Assembly (NCBI RefSeq): GCF_001747095.1
Contig: NZ_MDGP01000001.1
Span: forward strand, 3,827,001 to 3,891,000
DNA from: Roseivirga sp. 4D4
GTDB lineage: Bacteria; Bacteroidota; Bacteroidia; Cytophagales; Cyclobacteriaceae
Length of the DNA stretch: 64,000 nt
Direction of reading: 5' to 3'
In this document: positions 15,075-24,469 of the stretch, piece after piece
Layout: every line of letters starts with the position of its first letter
Position numbering within the stretch: position 1 is the stretch's first letter
Notes under the pieces: model-generated
What the model was told of the DNA's origin: nothing
Database searches by the model: none
Seen by the model: the letters and a program-made list of their open reading frames with translations, nothing else
Made by a program: the position numbers and the translations under genes

Positions 15075-18000
15075 ATGATTAACAAAATCATTTCTTTATC
15101 AATAAAGAACAAATTCATTGTGGGCTTGCTTACGCTGGCTCTTATCGGAGTAGGCATCTACTCCATGTCAACTGTTAACCTGGGATCAGTCCCGGATATC
15201 ACCAATAACCAGGTACAGGTGATGACCGTTTCGCCTAATCTGGCTACTGAGGATATTGAACAATTTGTAACCTATCCCGTGGAGCTTGCCATGGGAAACC
15301 TTCCTGGCGTAGAAGAAATTCGTTCTATTTCCAGGTTTGGGCTATCAGTAGTTACCATCGTTTTTGAGGATGATATGGGCACCTATCTTCCACGTCAGTT
15401 GGTACAAGAGAAGCTCAACGAGTTGCAGGAAACAATACCGGAGAAATTTGGTAGCCCAACAATGGGACCTATTTCAACTGGTCTTGGTCAGATTTATGAA
15501 TATACCATTCAACCAAAAGAAGGGTTTGAGGCTAAGTACTCCCCAACAGAGCTTCGCACTATCCAGGATTGGATAGTTAGGAGGCAGCTCACTTTATTGG
15601 ATGGAGTGGTTGAGGTTAATTCTTTTGGTGGTTATATCAAACAGTACGAAGTAGCCATCAATCCTGACAAACTCAACGCTCAGAACGTGAGTATATCGCA
15701 AGTTTATGAAGCTTTAGGAAGGAATAATGTCAATACCGGTGGAGCCTATATCGAAAAGAACAAGATGTCCAACTTTATACGAGGTGAAGGACTTATTCGC
15801 TCCCTGGACGATATTCGAAAAATTGTAATCAAAACTGAAAGCGGTATTCCTGTCACCATTGGGGATGTGGCTTCTAAAGTACATTTTGGCCATCAGGTAA
15901 GATATGGCGCATTTACTCAAGATGGTAAGGAAGCAGTCGGAGGCATCATTATGATGCTAAAGGGTGCTAACCCTAATGCGGTTATTCAGAACGTAAAAGC
16001 CCGTATGGAGGAAGTGGCCAAATCACTTCCTGAAGGATTAGAGATTAACACGATCATTGATAGGAGTGCGCTTATTGCCCGAACGACTGACACTGTAAAA
16101 ACCAACCTGATAGAAGGGGCTTTGATTGTCATTTTTGCTTTAGTGATCTTGCTGGGAAGTCTGCGAGGCGGAATCATTACAGCCACCACTATTCCCCTTT
16201 CGTTGCTGTTCGCTTTTATCTTAATGAAGCAGTTCAATGTATGGGCAAACCTGATGAGTTTAGGAGCCATTGACTTTGGGATCATCATTGATGGAGCAGT
16301 CATAATCATAGAGGGCACTGTGTACGAAATTCAAAAAAGGATCAGGTCTGGAAAGCTTGGCTTTAATCAGAAGGTAATGGATGACTTGGCCTCTGAAGCC
16401 GGGAGCACCATGATGAGCTCCGCCTTCTTTGGTCAAATCATTATCCTCATTGTTTTTGCACCGATACTCTTTCTCACCGGAGTTGAGGGTAAAATGTTCC
16501 AGCCTATGGCCTATACCTTCGGCTTTGCTATGATCGGAGCCATTGTACTTTGCCTCACTTATGTACCCATGATGTCGGCATTGCTTATGAAACCTGTTCA
16601 GAACAAGAAAAACTGGTTTGGACGTTTCGAACGATCGCTGGAGTATGTCAGTGATAAGTTAATTGGGGGTATCAATCGCCTTTATCTTCCATTGCTGAAA
16701 AGTGCCTTAAGATTTAAAGCCATAGTAATCATAGCTGCCCTTGTGCTACTTGTCCTGGCAGGATTTACTTTTTCACGAATGGGTGGAGAATTCGTTCCTC
16801 AATTGGACGAAGGAGATATCGCCATGCAAGCGTTGATCCGGCCAGGTAGTTCGCTTACCGAATCCAAGGAGGTTTCGATTAAGATAGAGAACATCCTGAT
16901 GGCAAACTTTCCTGAGATAAAAACGGTAACGGCCCGTATCGGAGTGGCTGACATTCCTACTGACCCTATGCCCATGGACATAGCGGATATGTACCTCATT
17001 TTGGAAAAGGATAAGGACAAATGGGTGTCCGCTGAGAACAAAGATGAGTTGATTGAAAACATCAAGAATAAGTTGGATCAACAACTCGTAGGCGTTAACC
17101 TGGTATTTACTCAACCTGTCGAACTGCGCTTCAATGAATTGCTGGAGGGAGTAAGAGAAGATATTGCTGTCAAGCTGTACGGTGAGGACCTGGAGGTTCT
17201 GGCTACCAAGGTACAAGAGATGGCCGATATCATTTCGACTGTACCTGGTGCTGGAGATATTAGTCCGGAACGCACTTCCGGCCTTCCTCAAATGACCGTC
17301 CATTACAATCGAAATAAAGTAGCACAGTATGGATTGGACATTCAAAAGTTGAACGAGTATGTGAGTGCTGCTTTTGCCGGTGGTGTGGCCGGGGTTGTTT
17401 TTGAGGGGGAGAAACGCTTTGATCTGGTCATCCGCTTTGATGATGCCCACCGAAAAAGTATTGATGACCTGAAAACCTTGTTTATTGACTTGCCTGATGG
17501 AACACAGATTCCCATCAAAGAAGTAGCGGATATCAGCTATGTGCCAGGTCCTATGCAGATTTCGCGTGATAACACCTACAGGAGGACTTATGTGGGGGTA
17601 AATACACGAGGCAGAGATGTAGAATCGGTTGTGAATGATATACAGGCAAGGCTGGATGCAGAGCTGGAACTTCCGCCTGGCTATTACATTACTTATGGAG
17701 GTGAGTTTGAGAACCTGGAAAGAGCCAAGAGCAGGCTGGCCATAGTGGTGCCTATTGCACTCTTTCTCATTTTCGTACTCCTTTATTTCGCCCTGGGTTC
17801 ATTTTCCCAATCAATCATGATCTATATAGCCATTCCACTGGCAGCCATCGGGGGGGTATTTGCCCTTTGGTTGAGAGACATGCCCTTCAGTATTTCGGCC
17901 GGGGTTGGCTTCATAGTATTGTTTGGGGTGGCGGTACTTAACGGATTGGTATTGATTAACCGCTTCAATTCATTAAAAGAGGAAGGTGTGAACAGCATCC

Positions 18001-19490
18001 GAGAACGAATTTTAACAGGAACAAAAGAACGGATCAGACCCATTATGTTAACAGCAACCACAGATATTTTCGGGTTTCTACCGATGGCCTTCTCAGGTTC
18101 GGCAGGTGCCGAAGTGCAGCGGCCATTAGCTACCGTAGTGATTGGAGGAATGCTTTCGGCAACATTGCTCACGCTTGTTGTACTGCCAGTGCTTTACACC
18201 TTCGTAGAGAGGCGAAGTGACAAAAAGAAAGGGCTTCGGACTCCTAATACCAATATTATTCTTGTATTGCTCGTTGTGGGCGGACTTATTGGAGTGCCAT
18301 CACCGGCCAGTGCTCAGGAAGCTAAACAGGTCAATACCCTGGAAGAGGCTATCTCCATTGGCCTGGCCAATAACGGTAGCGTTTTGGTAGCCAAAACGAA
18401 AATTGCGATAGAGAAGCAAGGATCTAAATCATCCTTCAATCCTGGAAAAACCAGCCTGGGTTTTCAGCTTGGTCAGTACAACAGCTTTGAAAATGACTTT
18501 AGTTTCAGTATTGGTCAAAATTTTGAATTTCCCGCGGTGTACTCAAATCAGAAAAAGCTCGCTGGAGAAAGAACAAAAGGAAGTCAGCAATTCCTTGCAG
18601 TGACTGAAAACGAATTGAAGCGCAATATCCGTCAGGTATGGTACCAATTGGCCTATTTGGAGGCAAAGGAAAATCTTCTTCTCTACCAGGATTCCATTTA
18701 TGCCAGGTTTGTTCGTACCGCTACCTTAAGGTATGAAACTCAGGAAGCGAATTACCTGCAGAAGGTCAGCGCGGAAACGGGGGCCATGGAAATTCAAAAC
18801 CAGTTGAGATTGTTAACAGCCGACATGGCCATTCAGCAAAAACAACTTCAGGTGTTGCTAAACGACAGCACCGAATTGTCCTTCCACCCCACTGGCCTGC
18901 GAGAAAGGGAGTTTATTGCTCCACTAAGTAGTTCATCACTGATAAACAATCCACTGTTAGGACTAACCAGACAAGAGGTTGCCATAGCCAATGCTGAGCG
19001 GGCGGTTCAATCTTCCAAGAGGTTGCCGGACCTGTTTATTGGTTATTTCAATCAGTCGTTGATCGGAACCCCCAATGTTGACGGAAGCGTGGCGGGAGCA
19101 TCTGATAGATTCGATGGCCTGGAATTTGGCATCTCACTCCCTCTTTTTTATGGTGCTTATAAATCGAAAGTTAAATCTGCGGAGCTAAACAGAGAAATGG
19201 CGCAAATAAGAGCAGACTACTACTACACGGGTCTTCAGGGACAATACAGTCAAGGGTTGCAGGAAGTCATAAAGTTTCAAAGTAGCCTGGCCTACTATAA
19301 GGAAAAGGCGATACCTCAGGCCGATTTAATGATCAAGAACGCCCAAAAAAGCTTTGAAAGTGGGGCCATTGATTATGTGGAATACTTTCAAAGTCTGAAT
19401 CAGGCACTTGATATTAAATTCAATTACCTCATCGCTATAAATGGGTTCAATCAGGCCCTCATCCACCTGGAATACCTCATCGGTCAATAG
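15075..19490 (+). CDS. CusA/CzcA-type heavy-metal RND pump fused to outer-membrane factor
   Basis: This 1471-residue protein joins two parts of a tripartite metal efflux pump. Residues 1-1045 are an HME-RND proton antiporter: twelve membrane helices, two large periplasmic loops, and the charged helix-4 motif G-A-I-D-F-G-I-I-I-D-G near residues 398-408. Residues about 1065-1085 form a further hydrophobic stretch ending in A-S-A-Q, like a signal peptide. The rest is a CusC/TolC-like domain with coiled helices (L-E-E-A-I-S-I-G-L-A-N-N). The adaptor gene follows eight bases later. Such fusions occur in Bacteroidota. Cleavage at the internal signal is an inference. Confidence 0.9.
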   Translation: MINKIISLSIKNKFIVGLLTLALIGVGIYSMSTVNLGSVPDITNNQVQVMTVSPNLATEDIEQFVTYPVELAMGNLPGVEEIRSISRFGLSVVTIVFEDDMGTYLPRQLVQEKLNELQETIPEKFGSPTMGPISTGLGQIYEYTIQPKEGFEAKYSPTELRTIQDWIVRRQLTLLDGVVEVNSFGGYIKQYEVAINPDKLNAQNVSISQVYEALGRNNVNTGGAYIEKNKMSNFIRGEGLIRSLDDIRKIVIKTESGIPVTIGDVASKVHFGHQVRYGAFTQDGKEAVGGIIMMLKGANPNAVIQNVKARMEEVAKSLPEGLEINTIIDRSALIARTTDTVKTNLIEGALIVIFALVILLGSLRGGIITATTIPLSLLFAFILMKQFNVWANLMSLGAIDFGIIIDGAVIIIEGTVYEIQKRIRSGKLGFNQKVMDDLASEAGSTMMSSAFFGQIIILIVFAPILFLTGVEGKMFQPMAYTFGFAMIGAIVLCLTYVPMMSALLMKPVQNKKNWFGRFERSLEYVSDKLIGGINRLYLPLLKSALRFKAIVIIAALVLLVLAGFTFSRMGGEFVPQLDEGDIAMQALIRPGSSLTESKEVSIKIENILMANFPEIKTVTARIGVADIPTDPMPMDIADMYLILEKDKDKWVSAENKDELIENIKNKLDQQLVGVNLVFTQPVELRFNELLEGVREDIAVKLYGEDLEVLATKVQEMADIISTVPGAGDISPERTSGLPQMTVHYNRNKVAQYGLDIQKLNEYVSAAFAGGVAGVVFEGEKRFDLVIRFDDAHRKSIDDLKTLFIDLPDGTQIPIKEVADISYVPGPMQISRDNTYRRTYVGVNTRGRDVESVVNDIQARLDAELELPPGYYITYGGEFENLERAKSRLAIVVPIALFLIFVLLYFALGSFSQSIMIYIAIPLAAIGGVFALWLRDMPFSISAGVGFIVLFGVAVLNGLVLINRFNSLKEEGVNSIRERILTGTKERIRPIMLTATTDIFGFLPMAFSGSAGAEVQRPLATVVIGGMLSATLLTLVVLPVLYTFVERRSDKKKGLRTPNTNIILVLLVVGGLIGVPSPASAQEAKQVNTLEEAISIGLANNGSVLVAKTKIAIEKQGSKSSFNPGKTSLGFQLGQYNSFENDFSFSIGQNFEFPAVYSNQKKLAGERTKGSQQFLAVTENELKRNIRQVWYQLAYLEAKENLLLYQDSIYARFVRTATLRYETQEANYLQKVSAETGAMEIQNQLRLLTADMAIQQKQLQVLLNDSTELSFHPTGLREREFIAPLSSSSLINNPLLGLTRQEVAIANAERAVQSSKRLPDLFIGYFNQSLIGTPNVDGSVAGASDRFDGLEFGISLPLFYGAYKSKVKSAELNREMAQIRADYYYTGLQGQYSQGLQEVIKFQSSLAYYKEKAIPQADLMIKNAQKSFESGAIDYVEYFQSLNQALDIKFNYLIAINGFNQALIHLEYLIGQ

Positions 19491-19498
19491 TTTCAATA

Positions 19499-20722
19499 AT
19501 GAAAACATCAGAAAAAATGAAAAATACGATCATATATATAGTTACCCTTCTTGTAGCAATGACCTTTTTCACTGCCTGTATGGGCGAAGGAAATGATGCG
19601 ACAACAGTCGAGAATCAAAAAGGAATGAATGAAGAGGAGAAGGACTCTGAAGAAGGGGAATTACATTTGTCTTCACTTAAGTTTAATAGTTTAGGTATCA
19701 AATTAGACACTCTTTCGGTCAGGCCTCTTTCCGGACTGGTGGAGGCTAATGGCCAGTTGGAAGTCCCCCCCCAACATGAGGCCACTGTTACAGCCGTTTT
19801 GGGTGCAAATGTTGTGACTATCGATGTGATAGAGGGGGACAAAGTTCGTAAGGGACAGGTTTTAGCAAACTTATCACATCCTAACCTGACTCAGCTTCAA
19901 ACCAATTATATAAAAGCCCTTAGCCAGATGCAGTACCTGGAAAAGGAAATGAAAAGGCAAAAAAAGTTGTATGAAGAAAAAGTGGGCTCCGGCAAAACTT
20001 ATCAACAAACTCTGGCAGATTATCAAAGCACCAAGGGAGAGGTAGAAGGACTTGAAGTTCAACTGAATCAAGTTGGCTTAAATGCTTTGGAAGTAAGAAA
20101 TGAGGGAGTTCGTCAAAATGTACCGGTTACCAGTCCAATTGATGGATACATCGAAAAAGTCAAGGTTCAGATTGGTCAGTTTGTAGATCCTCAATCAGAA
20201 ATGTTCCTGATTGTCAACACAGATCATATTCATGCAGACCTCATGGTTTTTGAGAAGGATGTTCATAAAGTCAAAAAGGGTCAGGACATCTTCTTCACAG
20301 TTGAGTCCGTACCAGGGGCCATGCTTTCAGCAAAGATTTATTCTGTTGGAAAACAGTTTGAGCAAAACCCAAAGGCTGTTCATGTTCATGCAGAAATTGA
20401 GGAGAAGCGGGACTTTCTTATTCCTGGCATGTATATCAATGGCAAGATTCATACAGAAACTAAATCAGTTTTTGCCTTGCCAGAGGCGGCTATTATAGAG
20501 GAAGAAGGTAAACCATATATTTTCATGGCCACCTCACATCAGGAAGACGGGGAAACAGAATGGGCTTTTAAAGCGGTTGAGATACGGACGGGTCTTATTG
20601 ACGATGGCTGGATTGAAATCAAGCTTTTGGAACCTTTGCCAAAAGGGGCCCTTGTAGCCTGGAACAATGCTTACTACCTCATTTCAGAAATGAAGAAAAG
20701 TGAGACTTCACATGAACATTAG
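19499..20722 (+). CDS. CusB/CzcB-type efflux RND periplasmic adaptor (lipoprotein)
   Basis: This membrane-fusion protein of 407 aa should link the CusA pump to the outer-membrane factor. A lipobox (F-F-T-A-C) near residue 27 predicts lipid anchoring in the periplasm. It is followed by an acidic linker, a biotinyl-lipoyl half-motif (V-I-E-G-D-K-V-R-K-G-Q-V-L-A), a helical hairpin, and the second half-motif (V-T-S-P-I-D-G-Y-I-E-K-V). ATG 19499 and ATG 19517 are both possible, and both keep the signal. A His-containing tail (S-H-E-H) closes the protein. It is cotranscribed with the pump. Confidence 0.9.
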   Translation: MKTSEKMKNTIIYIVTLLVAMTFFTACMGEGNDATTVENQKGMNEEEKDSEEGELHLSSLKFNSLGIKLDTLSVRPLSGLVEANGQLEVPPQHEATVTAVLGANVVTIDVIEGDKVRKGQVLANLSHPNLTQLQTNYIKALSQMQYLEKEMKRQKKLYEEKVGSGKTYQQTLADYQSTKGEVEGLEVQLNQVGLNALEVRNEGVRQNVPVTSPIDGYIEKVKVQIGQFVDPQSEMFLIVNTDHIHADLMVFEKDVHKVKKGQDIFFTVESVPGAMLSAKIYSVGKQFEQNPKAVHVHAEIEEKRDFLIPGMYINGKIHTETKSVFALPEAAIIEEEGKPYIFMATSHQEDGETEWAFKAVEIRTGLIDDGWIEIKLLEPLPKGALVAWNNAYYLISEMKKSETSHEH

Positions 20723-20736
20723 ATGATTGTTAATGT

Positions 20737-20784
20737 CCTCCCTTGCAGTGAATCCTTATGTCTAATGGGGAGGATAAGTTTTTT
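20737..20784 (+). terminator. Possible intrinsic terminator after the CusB gene
   Basis: CCTCCC at 20737-20742 can pair with GGGAGG at 20768-20773, and six T residues follow at 20779-20784. The loop is long (25 bases), so the call is weak, but the site lies in the gap before the second Fur-family gene. Confidence 0.35.
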
Positions 20785-20799
20785 GTACCCCATTAAAAG

Positions 20800-21234
20800 A
20801 TGCTAACGATGGATAATAAGTTTAAACAATTATTGACGCTGAAAAAGCTGCGCTCAACGGCCTTGAGACTCTTGATACTGGAAACGCTCGCAGCTCAGGA
20901 AGCCACTACCAGTCTTTTTTACCTAAGAAAGGTGGTAGCAAAATCTCAAAGGGTTTCACTCTATCGTACGCTGAAAATTTTCCAGGAAAGTGGTTTGGTA
21001 CATAGCATTAATGATGGCACAAGATTCCCTACATATGGGTTGAACTATGACCTGAAAGATTTCAGCCTTTATCAGGGTGACCATCCTCACTTTCATTGTA
21101 ATGTATGTGAGCTTACTTATTGTTTACCCCGACTCAGGACTCCGGATATCAAGCTGCCGAGGGGGTATAAAAATAAGAAGACCAGCCTGTTGCTAAATGG
21201 AATTTGCCCGGAGTGTTTAACCGAAACTATATAG
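20800..21234 (+). CDS. Fur-family regulator, second paralogue
   Basis: This is a 144-aa Fur-superfamily winged-helix protein. The DNA-reading segment is Q-R-V-S-L-Y-R-T-L-K-I-F. The metal and zinc sites include H-P-H-F-H-C-N-V-C and the terminal C-P-E-C. It resembles the protein at 14227 in length and layout but differs in sequence. ATG 20809 is an alternative start. It ends four bases before the P1B-4 ATPase gene, so local control of that ATPase is likely. Confidence 0.83.
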   Translation: MLTMDNKFKQLLTLKKLRSTALRLLILETLAAQEATTSLFYLRKVVAKSQRVSLYRTLKIFQESGLVHSINDGTRFPTYGLNYDLKDFSLYQGDHPHFHCNVCELTYCLPRLRTPDIKLPRGYKNKKTSLLLNGICPECLTETI

Positions 21235-21238
21235 AATT

Positions 21239-23731
21239 ATGGGTAAACTAAAAATAAAAATACCTCTGCTGCTTCCTGAAGTACCTGATGAAAAAGATCA
21301 ATGCGTTTATAAACTCATCCAAAAGCTCCAGGAAAAGAAAGGCATGGAAAAAGTGCATGTGGCTGATGAAACCGACAATGGTGTACCACAGCTCTGCTTT
21401 CACTATGATCCTGAGGTGATATCAATCCACAATATCCAAAAACTGGCGGAGCAAACCGGAGCGGAAATCACCAAAAAATTTGGTCATAAACTCATAGAAG
21501 TTGAGGGGATACGGCACACTCGCCATGCCCGTAGCATAGAGCGAAACCTTAGTAACAAAGCGGTCATTCTGGAAGCCTCTGTCTCGGCTTCAGGCATGGT
21601 GCGTTTGGAATTTGATACCGCTCAGACCGATGAGGCTGAAATACTAAAAACCTTGCGAAAAGAAGGCCTGGACATTCCCGATACACAGGTTAGTGCCGAG
21701 CGATTTCTGCGGCAAGCCAGCAAATCTGAACCGTATGAGTCAGAAGAAAAAGAGCATGATCATGAGAGAGGTGAAGATCACGATCACTCACACGGGGGTA
21801 TTTTCGGTAAAAATACCGAACTGATCTTTTCTGTTATTTGCGGGGTATTGCTAGGCATTGGGTTTGGGCTTTCTTATGTGGAAACGGTCCCTTCATGGGT
21901 GAGCCTGTCACTTTATATAGGTGCATATTTCTTTGGCGGATATTTCACGGCTAAAGAGGCCATTCAAACAGTCGCCAAAGGTGGTTTTGAGATAGATTTC
22001 CTAATGTTGGTAGCAGCCATCGGTGCGGCTATTCTTGGTGAATGGGCAGAAGGGGCCCTTTTGCTCTTCCTGTTCAGCATGGGCCATGCCCTGGAGCATT
22101 ATGCCATGAACAAGGCCCGTAAATCTATTGCTGCTTTGGCAGAATTGGCCCCCAAAACGGCCTTGCTCAAGAGAAATGGCAAAACAAAAGAAGTAGGTAT
22201 AGAGGAACTGAGCATTGGAGACATCATCGTAGTGAAGCCTAATAGCAAAATTTCTGCCGATGGGGTGGTCGTCAGCGGTACAAGTAGCGTTAACCAGGCC
22301 CCCATAACAGGGGAAAGTGTACCGGTAGATAAAGCACCGGTGGATGATCCCGATAAAGACTGGTCAAAGGAAAAAGACATCAAAGACGAGCACCGCGCTT
22401 TTTCCGGTACGATCAATGGTAACAACACACTGGAAATAAAGGTGATCAAAGTAGCGAAGGACTCTACACTCTCCCGCCTTGTGAAACTGGTCAATGAAGC
22501 CCAAACCCAGAAATCACCTACCCAGCAACTTACCGACAAATTTGAGAAATATTTTGTACCTGCTGTATTAGTACTAGTGGTGTTGCTCCATTTCGCTTTT
22601 CTGGTCATTGACGAAACTTTTAGCGAAAGCTTCTACCGCGCCATGGCCGTGCTGGTTGCTGCCAGCCCTTGCGCGCTGGCTATTGCCACTCCGAGTGCGG
22701 TGCTCAGTGGAGTAGCCAGGGCTGCCAAAAGTGGGGTGCTTATCAAAGGTGGCCGTCCACTGGAGGACTTAGGCGTACTTACCGCCCTGGCTTTTGATAA
22801 GACCGGAACACTAACGGAAGGTAAGCCTAAGTTAACCGAAGTGGTGGCCCTGGGTGAGGTGAATGAAGAGGAATTATTGAAAATAGCAGTGGCGGTAGAG
22901 AATCTCAGTGACCATCCATTGGCTAAGGCCGTAGTGCATGACGGGAAACAGCGACTGAAGGGTGCTGACATACCGGAGGCGAAAGACCTTGAGGCCGTGC
23001 TTGGGAAAGGGATCAAAGCCACACTGGGAAGTGACAAAGTTTACGTTGGCAACCTGGAGTTGTTTGAGTCGCTGGATGATAAGAAGCCATCAAAGGAAAC
23101 AGAAGAAAAAGTAAAATCCTTAGAGTCTGATGGCAATACCACCATGCTCATCCGGCAGAATGACAATTACATAGGCATCATCGCCCTGATGGATACGCCA
23201 AGAGAAGAAGCGAAAAATACCTTAGAGCAACTGAAGAAGATCGGCATCAAACGCATGATTATGCTCACCGGTGACAACCAGAAAGTGGCCGATGCAGTAG
23301 CCAAAGAAATAGGCCTTACAGATGCCTGGGGCAGCCTGCTGCCGGAAGAAAAAGTAGAAGCTATTCAAAAACTTAAGGAAAAGGAATCTAAAGTAGCGAT
23401 GGTGGGCGATGGCGTAAATGATGCCCCGGCCATGGCCAACAGCACAGTGGGCATTGCCATGGGTGCGGCAGGAAGTGATGTGGCCCTTGAAACAGCCGAC
23501 ATTGCCCTGATGGCCGATAAGCTGGAAACATTGCCCTTCGCTATTGGGCTAAGCAGGAAGGCCAAAGGCATTATCAAGCAAAACCTGTGGATGAGCCTGG
23601 GAATAGTAGCCTTATTGATTCCAGCTACGGTTTTCGGATTCGCCAATATTGGTGTTGCAGTGCTTATTCATGAAGGTTCTACGCTGGTGGTAGTATTTAA
23701 TGCCTTGAGGTTGTTGGCTTATAAAAAGTGA
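21239..23731 (+). CDS. P1B-4-type metal-exporting ATPase with degenerate HMA tails
   Basis: This is an inner-membrane heavy-metal P-type ATPase of 830 aa. The helix motif is Ser476-Pro477-Cys478 in place of CPC, and the last helices contain H-E-G-S-T beginning at His811. Both are P1B-4 hallmarks, a group linked to Co, Zn or Fe(II) export. The phosphorylated aspartate is Asp520. The N-terminus (1-160) looks like two HMA-fold repeats without the CxxC metal pair. A His/Asp/Glu-rich linker with H-D-H-S-H-G-G follows. Most P1B-4 pumps lack such N-terminal domains. Confidence 0.88.
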   Translation: MGKLKIKIPLLLPEVPDEKDQCVYKLIQKLQEKKGMEKVHVADETDNGVPQLCFHYDPEVISIHNIQKLAEQTGAEITKKFGHKLIEVEGIRHTRHARSIERNLSNKAVILEASVSASGMVRLEFDTAQTDEAEILKTLRKEGLDIPDTQVSAERFLRQASKSEPYESEEKEHDHERGEDHDHSHGGIFGKNTELIFSVICGVLLGIGFGLSYVETVPSWVSLSLYIGAYFFGGYFTAKEAIQTVAKGGFEIDFLMLVAAIGAAILGEWAEGALLLFLFSMGHALEHYAMNKARKSIAALAELAPKTALLKRNGKTKEVGIEELSIGDIIVVKPNSKISADGVVVSGTSSVNQAPITGESVPVDKAPVDDPDKDWSKEKDIKDEHRAFSGTINGNNTLEIKVIKVAKDSTLSRLVKLVNEAQTQKSPTQQLTDKFEKYFVPAVLVLVVLLHFAFLVIDETFSESFYRAMAVLVAASPCALAIATPSAVLSGVARAAKSGVLIKGGRPLEDLGVLTALAFDKTGTLTEGKPKLTEVVALGEVNEEELLKIAVAVENLSDHPLAKAVVHDGKQRLKGADIPEAKDLEAVLGKGIKATLGSDKVYVGNLELFESLDDKKPSKETEEKVKSLESDGNTTMLIRQNDNYIGIIALMDTPREEAKNTLEQLKKIGIKRMIMLTGDNQKVADAVAKEIGLTDAWGSLLPEEKVEAIQKLKEKESKVAMVGDGVNDAPAMANSTVGIAMGAAGSDVALETADIALMADKLETLPFAIGLSRKAKGIIKQNLWMSLGIVALLIPATVFGFANIGVAVLIHEGSTLVVVFNALRLLAYKK

Positions 23732-23869
23732 GAAATTGAGTAAAATCACATTCATAATCAGCAAAATGGACTCTCCTTCTGAAATCTTCAGGTGGTCACA
23801 TTTGAGGCCTGATTTTCCGAAAACACGAACATGAGTGCATGGTCGAATTATTAATATAAGTTTATAATC

Positions 23870-24469
23870 ATGAGTTTTTATCAAATATTTTTACCCATTG
23901 CGACCCTACTCTACCTCCTGCTGGTTTTTGTTCTTAGGTCAGTGATTCTTTGGAAGCAGACAGGGGTAAATCCATTTGTTTTTGGAAAATCGGAAAAAGC
24001 CCATGACTATATCGGAAGGGTTTATAAACTGATGGTACTGTTCACATGGGTGTCTATCGGATGCTATTCGTTTTTTCCAAGTGTTTATGATTATTTACAA
24101 CCAATCGACTATTTGGAAAATGAGCTGCTCAGGTTTTCAGGTCTTATGCTTCTGATTATTTCATTTATCTGGACAAGTATCGCACAATACCAAATGTCAA
24201 AATCATGGCGGATTGGTATTGACTACAATGAGAAGACAAAACTGATCAGCAAGGGACTGTTCAAATATTCGCGTAACCCAATATTTCTAGGGGTACTCAT
24301 CTCCTATTTGGGAACATTTCTGATCATTCCGAATATTTTGAGTTTTTCAATTATGCTAACGACTTATGTGACCATACAAACTCAGGTTCGATTGGAAGAG
24401 GAATATTTAGAAACCGTACAAAAAGGCGATTATGTAGAATACAAAAAGAACACTCGAAGATGGCTTTGA
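23870..24469 (+). CDS. Isoprenylcysteine/phospholipid methyltransferase-like membrane protein
   Basis: This is a 199-aa inner-membrane protein of the ICMT/PEMT superfamily with about five helices. The conserved C-terminal region holds G-L-F-K-Y-S-R-N-P-I-F-L-G, followed by the paired glutamates L-E-E-E-Y-L that bind S-adenosylmethionine in the family. Bacterial members methylate unknown substrates and are often found next to metal-resistance genes. It overlaps the CDF gene by ten bases. Confidence 0.8.
   Translation: MSFYQIFLPIATLLYLLLVFVLRSVILWKQTGVNPFVFGKSEKAHDYIGRVYKLMVLFTWVSIGCYSFFPSVYDYLQPIDYLENELLRFSGLMLLIISFIWTSIAQYQMSKSWRIGIDYNEKTKLISKGLFKYSRNPIFLGVLISYLGTFLIIPNILSFSIMLTTYVTIQTQVRLEEEYLETVQKGDYVEYKKNTRRWL

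Noticed and set aside
16773..17450. Long minus-strand ORF inside the CusA gene
   Set aside because: It is a shadow of the strongly coding plus strand and resembles no protein family.
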